Shown here piece after piece: positions 1-12,800 of a DNA stretch of 64,000 nt. The stretch lies in contig CM047429.1 in the NCBI GenBank assembly GCA_026168455.1, forward strand, positions 5,793,125 to 5,857,124, given 5' to 3'. A model generated the notes under the pieces. The model saw only the letters and a list, made by a program, of their open reading frames with translations, was not told the origin of the DNA and ran no database searches. Each line of letters opens with the position of its first letter. Position 1 is the stretch's first letter. Made by a program: the position numbers and the translations under genes. This stretch comes from Theocolax elegans (taxonomy: Eukaryota > Arthropoda > Insecta > Hymenoptera > Cerocephalidae).

Positions 1-1
1 G

Positions 2-1132
2 TATGGACTGAAGATAAGTCCCAAACGATGGAATGAAAAGTTTACAGAGGTGGCAATAAAGTTAGGATTAAAATCGCACGAAAGGGAACCATGTCTGTTT
101 ACTTGGAGAAATGAAAATAAATTATTAATCTTAATAATATATGTCGATGACATGTTGATAGCTAGTAATGACTCGATGAAGCTAGAAGAAATTAAAACAA
201 AACTTCAGTTAGAATTTGAAATGACAGATTTAGGAGAACCGAAAACATTTTTAGGTATTGAGATAGTCCGAGATAGAAAGAACAAAGTAACGATATTAAA
301 GCTAGAAAACTATATAGAGAAAATGTTACAAAGATTCGGTTACAGTGAAATGCACCCTCAAAGAACTCCTATGGTTACAAATCAAGTCGCGAATCAAGCT
401 AGAAGAGATAGAGAAGAAAGTGATGAAAAGGCTAGTCTAGAGTCAACTATCAATAAGGGAAATTCGTCATATAGGGAAATAGTTGGAACTTTATTATACC
501 TAGCTAACACAGTTAGACCAGACATTTCATACGCGGTAAATGTGTTGAGTCGACATCAAATAAATCCGACTGATGATGAATGGAAAATGGTAAAACGATT
601 ATGTAGATATTTAAAATATACTAAGAGTTTAGGTTTAAAGTTCGAAGGGAAGCTAAACGATTTACAAGCTTATTCGGATGCTAGTTTCGCTGATTGTAGA
701 GGTAGCCTAACTACCTGTGGATATGTGATAAAGTTATTCGGTGATACTATATCCTGGAGAACACACAAACAAGCGTACGTCTCCCTATCAACATGTCAAG
801 CAGAGTATGTGGCCATGAGTGAAGCGTGCCAAGAGATAGTATCTCTACAATGCTCGATCTATTTAATGTTAGAAAACTCGTTTGCGCCCGTGACTCTATG
901 GTGTGATAATATGGCTGCCATACAAAGCACAAAAGTTAGTTGTAGCAATAAACTCAGACATATGACAGAGGTTAGAGAGCACTACGTTAGAGAATGCGTT
1001 GACAGGAACCTAATTGAAATTAAATGGATAGCTTCAAAGGAGCAAATAGCGGATATATTCACAAAGCCATTGGCTCATGATTTGCATGTTAAATTAGCTA
1101 GAGAAATTCTGAATTGTTATTTAGAAAATTAA
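2..1132 (+). CDS. Ty1/copia polyprotein, C-terminal part (reverse transcriptase and RNase H)
   Basis: The frame is open from the first bases of the window (YGLKISPKRWN, a copia RT signature), so the ATG-like start near 50 is not the true start and gag, protease and integrase lie upstream outside the window. The catalytic box YVDDMLIAS is at about 140-166. RPDISYAVNVLSR follows near 517, then the RNase H region with YSDASFADC near 670, STCQAEYVAMSEA near 787 and the copia end signature DIFTKPL near 1056. There is no stop or frameshift before the TAA at 1130. A polypurine tract and an LTR follow in the expected order. Family knowledge: this part copies element RNA into cDNA inside the virus-like particle. 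The intact frame suggests a fairly recent insertion. Confidence 0.93.
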   Translation, partial: YGLKISPKRWNEKFTEVAIKLGLKSHEREPCLFTWRNENKLLILIIYVDDMLIASNDSMKLEEIKTKLQLEFEMTDLGEPKTFLGIEIVRDRKNKVTILKLENYIEKMLQRFGYSEMHPQRTPMVTNQVANQARRDREESDEKASLESTINKGNSSYREIVGTLLYLANTVRPDISYAVNVLSRHQINPTDDEWKMVKRLCRYLKYTKSLGLKFEGKLNDLQAYSDASFADCRGSLTTCGYVIKLFGDTISWRTHKQAYVSLSTCQAEYVAMSEACQEIVSLQCSIYLMLENSFAPVTLWCDNMAAIQSTKVSCSNKLRHMTEVREHYVRECVDRNLIEIKWIASKEQIADIFTKPLAHDLHVKLAREILNCYLEN

Positions 1133-1258
1133 TAGATTGATGTTTCGTTACAGAAAATAAAAGCTAGATGGAGCAGATAAGTTGGAGCTGGATATAGCTG
1201 GATAAGAAGCTAGAAGTTTAACTTAGAAATTGCAGCTAGAAGAGATCAAGACAACCAC

Positions 1259-1267
1259 GGGAGGGAG
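1259..1267 (+). promoter_or_regulatory. Polypurine tract of the copia element
   Basis: GGGAGGGAG lies directly against the TG of the 3' LTR. In LTR retrotransposons a purine run at this place primes plus-strand DNA synthesis. Position and composition fit; function is inferred. Confidence 0.7.
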
Positions 1268-1566
1268 TGTTGGAAATAAGACGTGATAGTCTCTCTCTCT
1301 CTCTCTCTCTCTCTATCGTTACCAACTGAGTAACGAGGAGTGGGGAGGACCCCGGAGGAAGCGACGCAAGCGGCGGCGCGGCGAGATCGGTTTCTCCCGC
1401 TACTGCACTCGAGCCACGGATCCCGACCCAGTCGGATGTACCAAGGCCTCCCCCCCGTGTACATATTATTAATATATATAGAATAAAAGAGTTTATTATT
1501 TCATAATATATAACCGGTGAGTTTATCATTAAAGCCAAGCCCTTCCTCTCCTGTTTTATTCCAACA
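1268..1566 (+). mobile_element. 3' LTR of the copia element
   Basis: The 299-bp block begins TGTTGGAAATAAG and ends TTTTATTCCAACA, which are inverted copies of each other with the TG...CA ends of an LTR. It holds a (CT)n run at about 1288-1313, a GC-rich stretch at 1330-1440 and an AATAAA signal near 1482. It lies 135 bp after the pol stop codon. The 5' LTR is outside the window, so a target duplication cannot be checked; the next five bases are ATATC. Confidence 0.88.
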
Positions 1567-1619
1567 ATATCTAACTTATATTCCATAATAGTTTTCTGCA
1601 ATTGAAAGTATTAAATTCG

Positions 1620-3127
1620 AAAACACCTTCCAAGAAGGTGTCAAAACCCGCAAGTATTGTGTTATTCTAATCAAACTTTGAAAATTGTTATCTGATATAT
1701 AAATTCTGCAATTCAATCTGACATTGTTATCTGATAAATAAATAATTTTAATTCTAACTCCCTTATTTTATCTATTTCTTTGAATTTTAATTAAACATTT
1801 TTTTAAATATTATGAAAATTTCATATAAAAAATTTCTGCAATTGAAAGAACTGAAATCAAACTGTAATAGACAAGTATTTTGAACCATGCAAAAATTTCT
1901 ACCAATCTGAATACAGATTTTGCGAAAAGTACCTTACACTATTACTTTTCATTTCTGGCCCTCTCATGTCTTACAGTAATAAATAAATAATATTCTAATG
2001 ATATTAATTTGTGCAATATTAATTTCTGCAATACTACTAAAATGGACATTTCTTTTTTATTCTTTATATAATAATATAATACGTGCACCACCGTTGGTTA
2101 ATAGGTGTTACCGTATATAGGTGTTAATTCTGACTATATTAACTGATGTTACATTTTATGAATCATTACATACATCTTAGCTATTATCTTATTTTAAAAT
2201 TTATAGGCCTAATATCTTATGCAAAGCGACTTTTGGCCTAATATTTAATAGTGTGAAGACCCACGCGTGGAAACAAGACTATAAAATATATATAAACTAA
2301 TAATTTATTATTAATAAGCACATGAATTAATTGGTAAATTCATGTAGATTGTATATACTTATTTAAGTGAAATAATAATTATGTTACAAAACTACTAACA
2401 AAAACTCGTATTTAAAAAAATAACGTAAGGCATTATACTGAGTTTACTGTTTTGGGAACTTTATAAGATATATAAAAATAATGATGTCTATTGTTTCATT
2501 AGTGATGTAGGATAATAAAATTGCCAGAAAGTATTGCTATATTTATTTATTATTACTCATTGCAGTTTCTTCACGGAACTAAAATTTCATAAATGTACAG
2601 GAGTACATTAGTAAGTCAGAATTAACACATATATGAAGCGTTTAACCAACGGTGGTGCAAGTACTATTTTATTATTTAAAAGAATAAAAAAGAAACGCCA
2701 CTTTATTAGTATTGCAGAAATTAATATTGCACAAATTAATATCATTAGAATATTATTTATTTATTACTGTAAGACATGAGAGGGCCAGAAATGAAAAGTA
2801 ATAGTGTAAGATACTTTTCATAAAAAAAATCTGTATTCAGATTGGTAGAGATTTTTGCATGGTTCAAAATACTTGTCGATTACAGTTTGATTTCAGCTCT
2901 TTTAATTGCAGAATTTTTTTTTTTATGAAATTTTCGTAATATTTAAAAAAATGTTTAATTAAAATTCAAAGAAATAGATAAAATAAGGGAGTTAGAATTA
3001 AAATTATTTATTTATCAGATAACAATGTCAGATTGAATTGCAGAATTTATATATCAGATAACAATTTTCAAAGTTTGATTAGAATAACACAATACTTGCG
3101 GGTTTTGACACCTTCTTGGAAGGTGTT
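1620..3127. repeat. Palindromic (foldback) element, about 1.5 kb
   Basis: The left arm (about 1620-2165) reappears inverted at about 2585-3127, around a loop of about 420 bp. Matching landmarks are a hairpin CACCTTCCAAGAAGGTG near both outer ends (1624 and 3110), the run GCACCACCGTTGGTTAA near 2085 inverted near 2642, and a TTCTGCAAT-type motif repeated along the arms. Small indels separate the arms, so it is not a simple assembly mirror. There is no coding sequence. I see no clear target duplication, so I cannot assign a superfamily. Confidence 0.8.
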
Positions 3128-3260
3128 TTTGATTGTTATATTCAATGTTAATCCTTTTAACCCACACATATTCATAATTCTTGCAACTGTTTAGGACTGG
3201 ACACCATAGAACGGATGCACCGGAGACACCGGTCACCAGAGAACGGATGTATTTTATTAA

Positions 3261-3304
3261 ATAGTCTGAAGAGATTGTCAGACCACGCCAACGAAACGTT
3301 GACT
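3261..3304 (+). ncRNA. Hammerhead-like motif at the 5' end of PLE-A
   Basis: The sequence CTGAAGA (3266-3272), an imperfect stem II, then GAAACGTT (3293-3300) matches the arrangement at 21378-21412 at the other end of the same PLE. Penelope-like elements are known to carry hammerhead ribozymes in their terminal repeats. Here AGTC directly before TGAAGAG pairs with GACT after GTT only if C3 of the core is used in the stem, so this copy looks degenerate and probably inactive. Confidence 0.55.
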
Positions 3305-3394
3305 ACTAAAAAATGTTCTGTTATTCGTGACAAACATAATGCACTTTTATTTAAAAAATTTAAACAATGAAATGAACAGAAAACAAGAAACACT

Positions 3395-3585
3395 TTGACT
3401 TTTTCACACAAAAGCGACTGGCTTATTAACCTGACAAATGTTGTTATTCCGAATGACGTCACAGATATAGTGTCTTTAGGTCCTAATTATAGTTCAAAAA
3501 CCCTTACTCCGAAATCAGTAGTTATAGATACAATTAAAAACTTAGAAAACTGTTTGCAAACTTTGGACAATAATAATAAAGTTAA
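3395..3585 (+). pseudogene. Penelope-like element A, N-terminal ORF fragment
   Basis: The translation contains WLINLTNVVIPNDVTDIVSLGP, the N-terminal signature also seen in PLE-B (WIKNLTDVDIPNEVINLVSLG) and PLE-C in this window. The frame is cut at 3586 by the 15.4-kb TTAA element and resumes at 18958 in the same frame once one TTAA is removed. The reading frame beyond 3585 is transposon sequence, not PLE. The true N terminus upstream is missing or decayed. Confidence 0.85.
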
Positions 3586-4574
3586 GGGGAGTCCGTACAC
3601 AAAGTTTCAGAAAAACGTCACCTCGAGTGGTGGCGCTGGAGTCAGGTGGGATAATGTTATAGAAACTACCAACAATTGTAAATTATAAAAATACGAAGCT
3701 CTCAATGCATAAATATGGAGCTGAGCGTCATAGCCATTCATACGGGGAACATTTTTTAGTCGGATATGGATCCGAAAAATTATTATCGTAAGTCGATTGT
3801 CGTGAGTATTGAAGTCGTAAATTATTATCGTAAGTTGATTGTCGTGAGTATTAAAGTTGTAAAGTGAGAAGTACGACTTGACAGGTACGAAACCTGTGTT
3901 CTGTTATCGACGCCATTGCGGAATGCTTGGTTGCGCAATTACATCAGCTGCCTAGAGATGGCGCTCGTTTATTTGATTTGCGTCAAAAATATTATTATGT
4001 ATTCGTTCAAATGAAATAATATACTTTTTTTACTTCTCTATAAAAGACTTCTCTATACTTATGTGGCGTATATAAATATTTATGTATACACTGCGTCTCG
4101 TATAAAAATAAAATATACTTTTCACTCTAATCAGCTATAATGTGCATTTGATCCCTGCAGACTCACTTTATTCCCCGTAAACCCACTTTATTCGACATAC
4201 ACTAACTCTATTAGTTATTTTGACTTCTTCCTACAAATACTAAATCAAATATACCAAAAAATCTTGCAAAAATGTATAGGAATTTGAAAAGTGTATAACT
4301 TATTATAAATTAATTATTGTTAAATAAAGAGGTCTTTTAAATTATCAGGGTGAAAATTTGTATATGCAGTTCAGGAGTAAAAGGTAATTCTCTTGGATGA
4401 ATTATTGCTCTCGCTACAACTCGGGCAACAACTTTCATAAATGCTTATTTTACATCCTTAGTGGACATATAACTATTATTTTGTATAGAAGTAAAGCTAC
4501 CCGTTTATAGCAATATATATAATTAATTAAATAAACAAATAAATATATCTAAAACTAAATTAAAAATCTTTTAA

Positions 4575-4713
4575 CCTTTAGAGGGCCGGAAAACCACTGT
4601 AGTGGGTCGACCCATGATGGGCACTTTGTCAACGACCAATCCATGATATAAAATACCTTTTTTACCATTTTTCTATGGAGGATATGCCATCCCAAATCCC
4701 GACCCTCTAAAGG
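4575..4713. mobile_element. 139-bp TTAA MITE inside the left arm
   Basis: The ends CCTTTAGAGGGCCGG and CCGACCCTCTAAAGG are near-perfect inverted repeats, flanked by TTAA at 4571-4574 and 4714-4717. Length, ends and target site fit a piggyBac-type miniature element. The same element lies at the mirror position of the right arm, so it inserted before the arms separated or was copied between them. It has no coding capacity. Confidence 0.75.
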
Positions 4714-5039
4714 TTAATAGTAAATAATTAGACATTTTATTAATTATTAAATATGTATTAAAATATTTTGTACGCGTGTGTACAAAATAAATACACAATT
4801 ACTGGAAAGCAAAGCAGCAAACTCACGTAAAACTATAAAAACAAATAAAAAACGTATTTAAAAATATATGCTTAAAATACAAATACATTTTTCTTTAAAA
4901 ACTTTTTATGCATACATAATTTTATACAACGTTTAACGTAGTATACTTTCATACTAACACTATACATAAAACAAAAAGAATATTAGTACAACTATAAAAA
5001 ACTACAAAATTATTCTACTGTAAGTTGTACGAAAAGACA

Positions 5040-6110
5040 GAAGGCATGCATATTTTTGAAAGAGCTCAGGCACATTTTAATTGCAGAATATTGCATCCAT
5101 ATAAATAAATTATATTAGAAAATATAATTATTTCTTTCATTTTTGTATTTAACATCGGACTCTTTAGCTTTATTATAGTGCTAATAATCGACGGTGACAT
5201 GCGACGTATTTTTTGTAAAGAAAGCACTTGTCCAAAATATACATTTTGGTAATTGTAATAGTGCGAATGCCAATCTTTAAAGATTAAGGGGATGTAATAC
5301 TCAACTAGTTACCTACCGAGCCATATGAGACAATTATATTTAATTCACTAATACATATTCTGTATAAACGAAAATAGCATTGGAAGGGAATTTTCACATA
5401 GAGGATTTAGGTTATAAAATTTCCTTCCAATCATTCTCGTTAATTATTGCCCATACATACTTATAGCTCTTGGCAAAATTATAGAAGGTATCAATACGGA
5501 GGGCAATGACGTCTTGATTTTTCATTTATTCAAGTATTTCATGATTAATTGTCAGAACAAGCGTGTCATTACTCGTTGGGTAAAAATTGACTATTACATT
5601 CCGTTAAATATATGACTGTTTAGATACAGCTCGAAAGCAGAAGTTCATGCAAAAAATATTACAGAAGATGGCATGCATATTTTGAAAGAGCTCAGGCACC
5701 ATTTTAATTGCAGAATATTGCATCCATATAAATAAATTATATTAGAAATTATAATTATTCTTTCCATTTTGTATTTAACATCGGACTCTTTAGCTTTATT
5801 ATAGTGCTACTAATCGACGGTGACATGCGACGTATTTTTTGTAAAGAAAGCACTTGTCCAAAATATACATTTTGGTAATTGTAATAGTGCGAATGCCAAT
5901 CTTTAAAGATTAAGGGGATGTAATACTCAACTAGTTACCTACCGAGCCATATGAGACAATTATATTGTAATTCACTAATACATATTCTGTATAAACGAAA
6001 ATAGCATTGGAAGGGAATTTTCACATAGAGGATTTAGGTTATAAAATTTCCTTCCAATCATTCTCGTATACAGCTCGAAAGCAGAAGTTCATGCAAAAAA
6101 TATTACAGAA
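5040..6110. repeat. Segmental duplication within the left arm
   Basis: The block beginning GGCATGCATATTTT near 5042 and ending near 5455 is repeated from about 5669 to 6066, and the block around CAGCTCGAAAGCAGAAG occurs at 5628 and 6071. The right arm has each block once (17040-17580). The copies are nearly identical, so this is a late event after the arms formed. Confidence 0.8.
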
Positions 6111-8748
6111 GATGAAATTAAAAAGAATTTTTATATAAAGTGCAATTTCATTTTTGTACAACAATTTTCAATATTGCTAAATAAAGCAAACATTGGAATA
6201 TATATTGTATAGGTAGATATAAACCATACAAATTACATTGTATTTCAAATTGCATTTCAATAAAAATCTAAAATAAATAGAGATCAAACCATGCAATAGA
6301 ATACACACAAACACTTCACTAAATAACAAGAAAATAATTTGTATAACTTGTTATCCATGTTAAACAATACTGCGTAATAAATATTAAAAAACCTGAGTAT
6401 TTTACTATATAATTTTATAATACTCAGATCTGATAGATGTTGACAAGAAATTCTTCAGTATTTAAAAATTTAAAAATTACACTTTAATAGATCCTGGAAA
6501 CTGCCATGCTAAAAATATAAATGAACAATCAACCTACAAAATGCAAAAATATAAGATAAAGTCACCGATATATTGTTTTTTAGAAAGTTTTTTTAAATTA
6601 ACTAACTGTAATAATAATAATAATAAACTAATATAATATGATACATTTGTTTTTGATTTGCGAATAGCAAATATACATATAGTTAAATTGTGTTTTATCA
6701 GTGACATTTTAATTTGTTTAATTATATTTTTAAAATGTGAATATCACAAACTAGACCTTTTTTTATTGTTTTTGTAGTGAGTAAAGATCATTAATTAAAT
6801 ATTTATTGTACTGAAATCTACTTGGTCTCTTACGATAGAGAATTTCATTTGATTCCATCAGAATAAAACAGAATTTTATCAAAGTAGAATTACAAACAAT
6901 TTTGCTTCGAAAAGTATTGTCTAGTTGGGTATGAAATAGTTCTTTTTGTAGACAAAAATTAATGTTGAATCAGTGAACTTAAATAAGATGGCTCCAAATT
7001 GATGCAGGTACAATCTTGTAAATTGTTACAATTTTTTAAGCCCAATTTATTCAACTTCAACTTTCATAAAAAATTGGCTTTGTACGGATTCAATCTAATG
7101 AAATTTTCTATCTTAAGAGACCAACTAGATTACAATACAATAAAATCTGAATTCAATGATCTTCACTTACTGCAAAAAAAGTATACAAAAGGTCTATCTT
7201 GTCATAATGACATTATAGATGTATAATTACAACGTTAAAAACATGACTAACAAAATATAATTTATGTATATATGTATATTTGCAATTTCCAAACCCCAAA
7301 CAAATATTGTTAGTATAAAAATATTTATATATTTATTTTAACAAATATATGCTTGTAAAGCACAAAATACCACCTATGGCCTTTCGGATACGACATGTAA
7401 ATTTTGGCGAGCTCCCGTTTAGATGACCATAAAGAACACCGACTCTTCATTACGTTATATTGGACTGGACAGTAAACTCATCACCTAGCAGCAAATGCGT
7501 CAGACAGCCTTCCTAGACATCGAACACGTTAGGACGTTGGCATTTGGATACGCTCCTTAGCACACACAGCTCACAGATAGATCTGTAGATAAATCCAGTA
7601 ATATAAGTATTTACATATACTATAAAGGGAGTAGGAAAGGACTGTATAATACAACTGTATAATATAATTAACGGCAGCTGAAAGTGGGATATGTGATTGG
7701 GAAGATTTGAAGTTATAATTTCGTTAACATAACCAGTTAATTCAATTAATAACATACGCAAGCCCCAACTAAAAATTTATTACCTGAAATCAAAACAGCG
7801 CATCATCTTCAGCAATGGAACCATTGACTTCAAGAAAAGAGAGACTAAAACTTGTATGGCTTCATTGCCATAATCCATTGAAATGTAGAATCGTAGAATA
7901 TACCTGATTTGATATACGTTGTAACAGTTGTTTGGTACACTTCTTGGAATGTTCTGAAAGTATATCTAAAATTAGTATCTTTTCGGACAGCACATTAATG
8001 GCAAATGGATTGTCGTCACTTCCTCAAGTAAAAGCACTAACTAAATATCTTAATTAGTTATAAACATTATAATTTACTATTACCTAATCTCCTGAGCTTC
8101 TTCTTTTTGTTGTACTTTAGCTACCAGAACCAACTATCCAAGTATAGTTATGAATGATATCTTGTAGATCTGGGTGCGTGTGATTATTTATTCTCAAATA
8201 AATGTTACCCAAAGCTTTCACTAAATAACTTATTAAATAGGTTTTTCCCCTGTATCTTTAATGGACACTTATTAATAAAAAAAATGTTTTCATGATTAAA
8301 ATATGTTATAATTTTTATAATTATTAAAATATTTAAATAAATGTTACCAACTTTAGGAATTTGTGAGCTTAAAACACCTTTGGCCATATTCTTCAAATAA
8401 GGATTGTTTACAGTGATGCCCTGTAAACTGTTTTGAGCTTGGTTTATGCTATGTGCTATCAAACAGAGACCATGTTCTTGTCAGCTTCTTGTCGTACATT
8501 CAAATAAAAGTTGCAGATCGTAGAAATATTCAGTTGAACTTTCTTAAACCAATAGCAAGCTCTCTTTTTCTACATCTGTCATTGGATTTGTACGACAAGC
8601 AACCATAACAAAGTCAGGATGACATCCACGATTCCTTTTCACCTTCTCCAAATAAAGATAAAGAGCACATACAATTTATAAACGCTCACTTTTTCCAAAT
8701 ATAGGTTATGTTTGTCCCGGCGCCCGGCGAACGCTGCATACTGTATGT

Positions 8749-9867
8749 AATATATATATTTATATATCTTATATACTAAATAAGCCCGCGATCCTCTCAT
8801 CTCAAATCTTTTATGTAGACTTTTTATGTAGGTTAGAGGTTTAAAAAAATTAAACAAAACAGTAAACAATGGCCTCGATGATCTAGTCTATCCTATTGTA
8901 AAATTGAGTAAGCGCTCGAATCGAAGATCTCGAATCTCGATCTCGAACATGAAAAAACTCGAAATTCATTGGAAAACAAAACATCGGCGCGCGTAGCGCG
9001 CCCAAATCCACTAGTAATATAATATGAACGTTCAAGAATATTGCTATATATCGGTAAACTCGAATTGAAAACGAAGGCGCGCGTAGCGCACTTCATCCAT
9101 TACTAATACATATATTAGTACATACTGTATATGTAGGACCAACTTTACTATATAGGAAATCGATCAGTCGATCACTCGCGAGTCGCGGCCGGTACGATGA
9201 CACGACGACAAGGTGACCGCCGATCCACAATATACATGTATATATATATGGATATGCGGCCCGGTCCAAATAAAAATATTTACTATATAAGTTTACATTA
9301 TATATATTCAATTTTTTCGTTGCTATTTGCAAATAGTATATTACTACCAAAATTAGAGCGATCTACACCTTTCAAATTAAAAATTATATCCACAATATTC
9401 AATTGAAAATCTCAGAAAATTTCCATAAGGATATTTTAAAATAAAAGAAAGGGCTTAACTGTTTCCTTGTTCAAGAAAAATTAATTTTCTAATAATAATA
9501 TTTAAATAAACAATTTTTGGTCGGTAATTTGGTGTGGAAAAAAGCACAAATTTCAACCCAAACGTATATGTATAGATTTTTATCGATCTTCCCGAGTCAA
9601 ATGTAGTTTGACTCGGGAAGATCGATGAAAATCAATACATATACATTGAAAACCACCGAGTAATAAAATCAAATTAACAAAAATGATTTCAACCCAAACG
9701 TTAAAAGATTAAAAGCTGCTTTTCAAAATTTTTTTATAAACTTTTAAATAAAATTATTTTAAATTTGATATGAATAGATAAATAATATTAAATATTTAAA
9801 TTTCATAAAGCAAAGACCTTCAATAATTTTAACTAACAATATAATTAATTCAAGGACTACGGCAATT
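8749..9867. other. Left part of the spacer, non-coding
   Basis: AT-rich sequence without a supported gene. Two degenerate copies of a block containing GGCGCGCGTAGCGC lie near 8990 and 9077, a CpG-rich island in AT-rich DNA. A long hairpin at about 9565-9643 has arms reading GATCTTCCCGAGTCAAA and its inverse around a 5-nt loop; the same motif occurs near 40520, 51985 and 54600. Confidence 0.6.
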
Positions 9868-12800
9868 GGACGCAGCGCGTTCAGTACCCTACGGGCGGAG
9901 AATCGCACGAAAACGCGAACGTGATCCCCACCCGTAGACTTCGAAACAGGAAACTTGATTTTTGTATTGAACAGAAGAGTTTTGTTAAAATTTATAATAA
10001 TTCTCCAAGATTTTCTCCAAGTCTGTTCGTAATTACTAATAGTTGTATTCACTAGTATTTTATAACCTATATTTTATGATATATCGCGTTTTTATATTAA
10101 AAGAAACAAAAAACTGTAAATAAAAATTTAAATAGAGTAGAAAATAATCGTTCGCTGGAACTATGGAGAAGGTGATTTCGCAAGGCCATTTTACCTTTCC
10201 CAACAGATGAAACTAATTAATCGACGCAGAGAGCGTTCTGTACCCTACGGGCGATGATTCGCACGAAATCGCGAGCGTGATCCCCTCCCGTAGACTTTGT
10301 AACAGGAAACTTGATTTTTTATTGAACAGAAGAGTTTTGTTAAAATTTATAATAATTCTCCAAGATTTCCTTCAAGTCTTTTCGTAATTACTAATAGTTG
10401 TATTCACTATTATTGTATAACCTATATTTTATGATATAAATCGCGTTTTTATATTAAAATAAACAAAATAGCTGTAAATAAAAATATAAATAGAGTAGAA
10501 AATAATCGTCCGCTGGAACTATGGAGAAGGTGATTTCGCAAGGCGATTTTACCTTTCCCAACAGATGAAACTAATTAATCGACGCAGCGAGCGTTCTGTA
10601 CCCTACGGGCGATGATTCGCACGAAATCGCGAGCGTGATCCCCTCCCGTAGACTTTGTAACAGGAAACTTGATTTTTTATTGAACAGAAGAGTTTTGTTA
10701 AAATTTATAATAATTCTCCAAGATTTCCTTCAAGTCTTTTCGTAATTACTAATAGTTGTATACACTAGTATTGTATAACCTATATTTTCTGATATAAATC
10801 GCGTTTTTATATTAAAATAAACAAAATAGCTGTAAATAAAAATATAAATAGAGTAGAAAATAATCGTCCGCTGGAACTATGGAGAAGGTGATTTCGCAAG
10901 GCGATTTTACCTTTCCCAACAGATGAAACTAATTAATCGACGCAGCGAGCGTTCTGTACCCTACGGGCGATGATTCGCACGAAATCGCGAGCGTGATCCC
11001 CTCCCGTAGACTTTGTAACAGGAAACTTGATTTTTTATTGAACAGAAGAGTTTTGTTAAAATTTATAATAATTCTCCAAGATTTCCTTCAAGTCTTTTCG
11101 TAATTACTAATAGTTGTATACACTAGTATTGTATAACCTATATTTTCTGATATAAATCGCGTTTTTATATTAAAATAAACAAAATAGCTGTAAATAAAAA
11201 TATAAATAGAGTAGAAAATAATCGTCCGCTGGAACTATGGAGAAGGTGATTTCGCAAGGCGATTTTACCTTTCCCAACAGATGAAACTAATTAATCGACG
11301 CAGCGAGCGTTCTGTACCCTACGGGCGATGATTCGCACGAAATCGCGAGCGTGATCCCCTCCCGTAGACTTTGTAACAGGGAACTTGATTTTTGTATTGA
11401 ACAGAAGAGTTTTGTTAAAATTTATAATAATTCTCCAAGATTTTCTTCAAGTCTTTTCGTAATTACTAATAGTTGTATTCACTAGTATTTTATAACCTAT
11501 ATTTTATGATATAAATCGCGTTTTTATATTAAAATAAACAAAATAGCTGTAAATAAAAATATAAATAGAGTAGAAAATAATCGTCCGCTGGAACTATGGA
11601 GAAGGTGATTTCGCAAGGCGATTTTACCTTTCCCAACAGATGAAACTAATTAATCGACGCAGCGAGCGTTCTGTACCCTACGGGCGATGATTCGCACGAA
11701 ATCGCGAGCGTGATCCCCTCCCGTAGACTTTGTAACAGGAAACTTGATTTTTTATTGAACAGAAGAGTTTTGTTAAAATTTATAATAATTCTCCAAGATT
11801 TCCTTCAAGTCTTTTCGTAATTACTAATAGTTGTATACACTAGTATTGTATAACCTATATTTTCTGATATAAATCGCGTTTTTATATTAAAATAAACAAA
11901 ATAGCTGTAAATAAAAATATAAATAGAGTAGAAAATAATCGTCCGCTGGAACTATGGAGAAGGTGATTTCGCAAGGCGATTTTACCTTTCCCAACAGATG
12001 AAACTAATTAATCGACGCAGCGAGCGTTCTGTACCCTACGGGCGATGATTCGCACGAAATCGCGAGCGTGATCCCCTCCCGTAGACTTTGTAACAGGAAA
12101 CTTGATTTTTATTGAACAGAAGAGTTTTGTTAAAATTTATAATAATTCTCCAAGATTTCCTTCAAGTCTTTTCGTAATTACTAATAGTTGTATACACTAG
12201 TATTGTATAACCTATATTTTCTGATATAAATCGCGTTTTTATATTAAATAAACAAAATAGCTGTAAATAAAAATATAAATAGAGTAGAAAATAATCGTCC
12301 GCTGGAACTATGGAGAAGGTGATTTCGCAAGGCGATTTTACCTTTCCCAACAGATGAAACTAATTAATCGACGCAGCGAGCGTTCTGTACCCTACGGGCG
12401 ATGATTCGCACGAAATCGCGAGCGTGATCCCCTCCCGTAGACTTTGTAACAGGGAACTTGATTTTTGTATTGAACAGAAGAGTTTTGTTAAAATTTATAA
12501 TAATTCTCCAAGATTTTCTTCAAGTCTTTTCGTAATTACTAATAGTTGTATTCACTAGTATTTTATAACCTATATTTTATGATATAAATCGCGTTTTTAT
12601 ATTAAAATAAACAAAATAGCTGTAAATAAAAATATAAATAGAGTAGAAAATAATCGTCCGCTGGAACTATGGAGAAGGTGATTTCGCAAGGCGATTTTAC
12701 CTTTCCCAACAGATGAAACTAATTAATCGACGCAGCGAGCGTTCTGTACCCTACGGGCGATGATTCGCACGAAATCGCGAGCGTGATCCCCTCCCGTAGA

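Larger units (their letters stand above)
3586..8748 (+). repeat. Left inverted-repeat arm of the giant TTAA element
   Basis: This arm is inverted at 14335-18953. Reading-frame pairs show the match: the minus frame at 8205-8462 and the plus frame at 14683-14940 differ by one residue, and 7513-7761 and 15384-15632 are identical. These frames are mirror shadows without recognisable domains, so I do not call genes. The left arm is about 540 bp longer, through a 42-bp duplication (3777-3861), a segmental duplication near 5.0-6.1 kb, and a block around 5240-5340 missing on the right. Confidence 0.9.

Noticed and set aside
3395..3688. 97-codon open frame extending past 3585
   Set aside because: Only the part before 3586 is PLE-A; the remaining codons are the terminus of the TTAA element.
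10600..10640. Hammerhead-like string CGATGA..CGAAA in satellite units
   Set aside because: The core lacks U4 (CGATGA, not CTGATGA), and no stem II joins it to CGAAA; edge variants disrupt it further.
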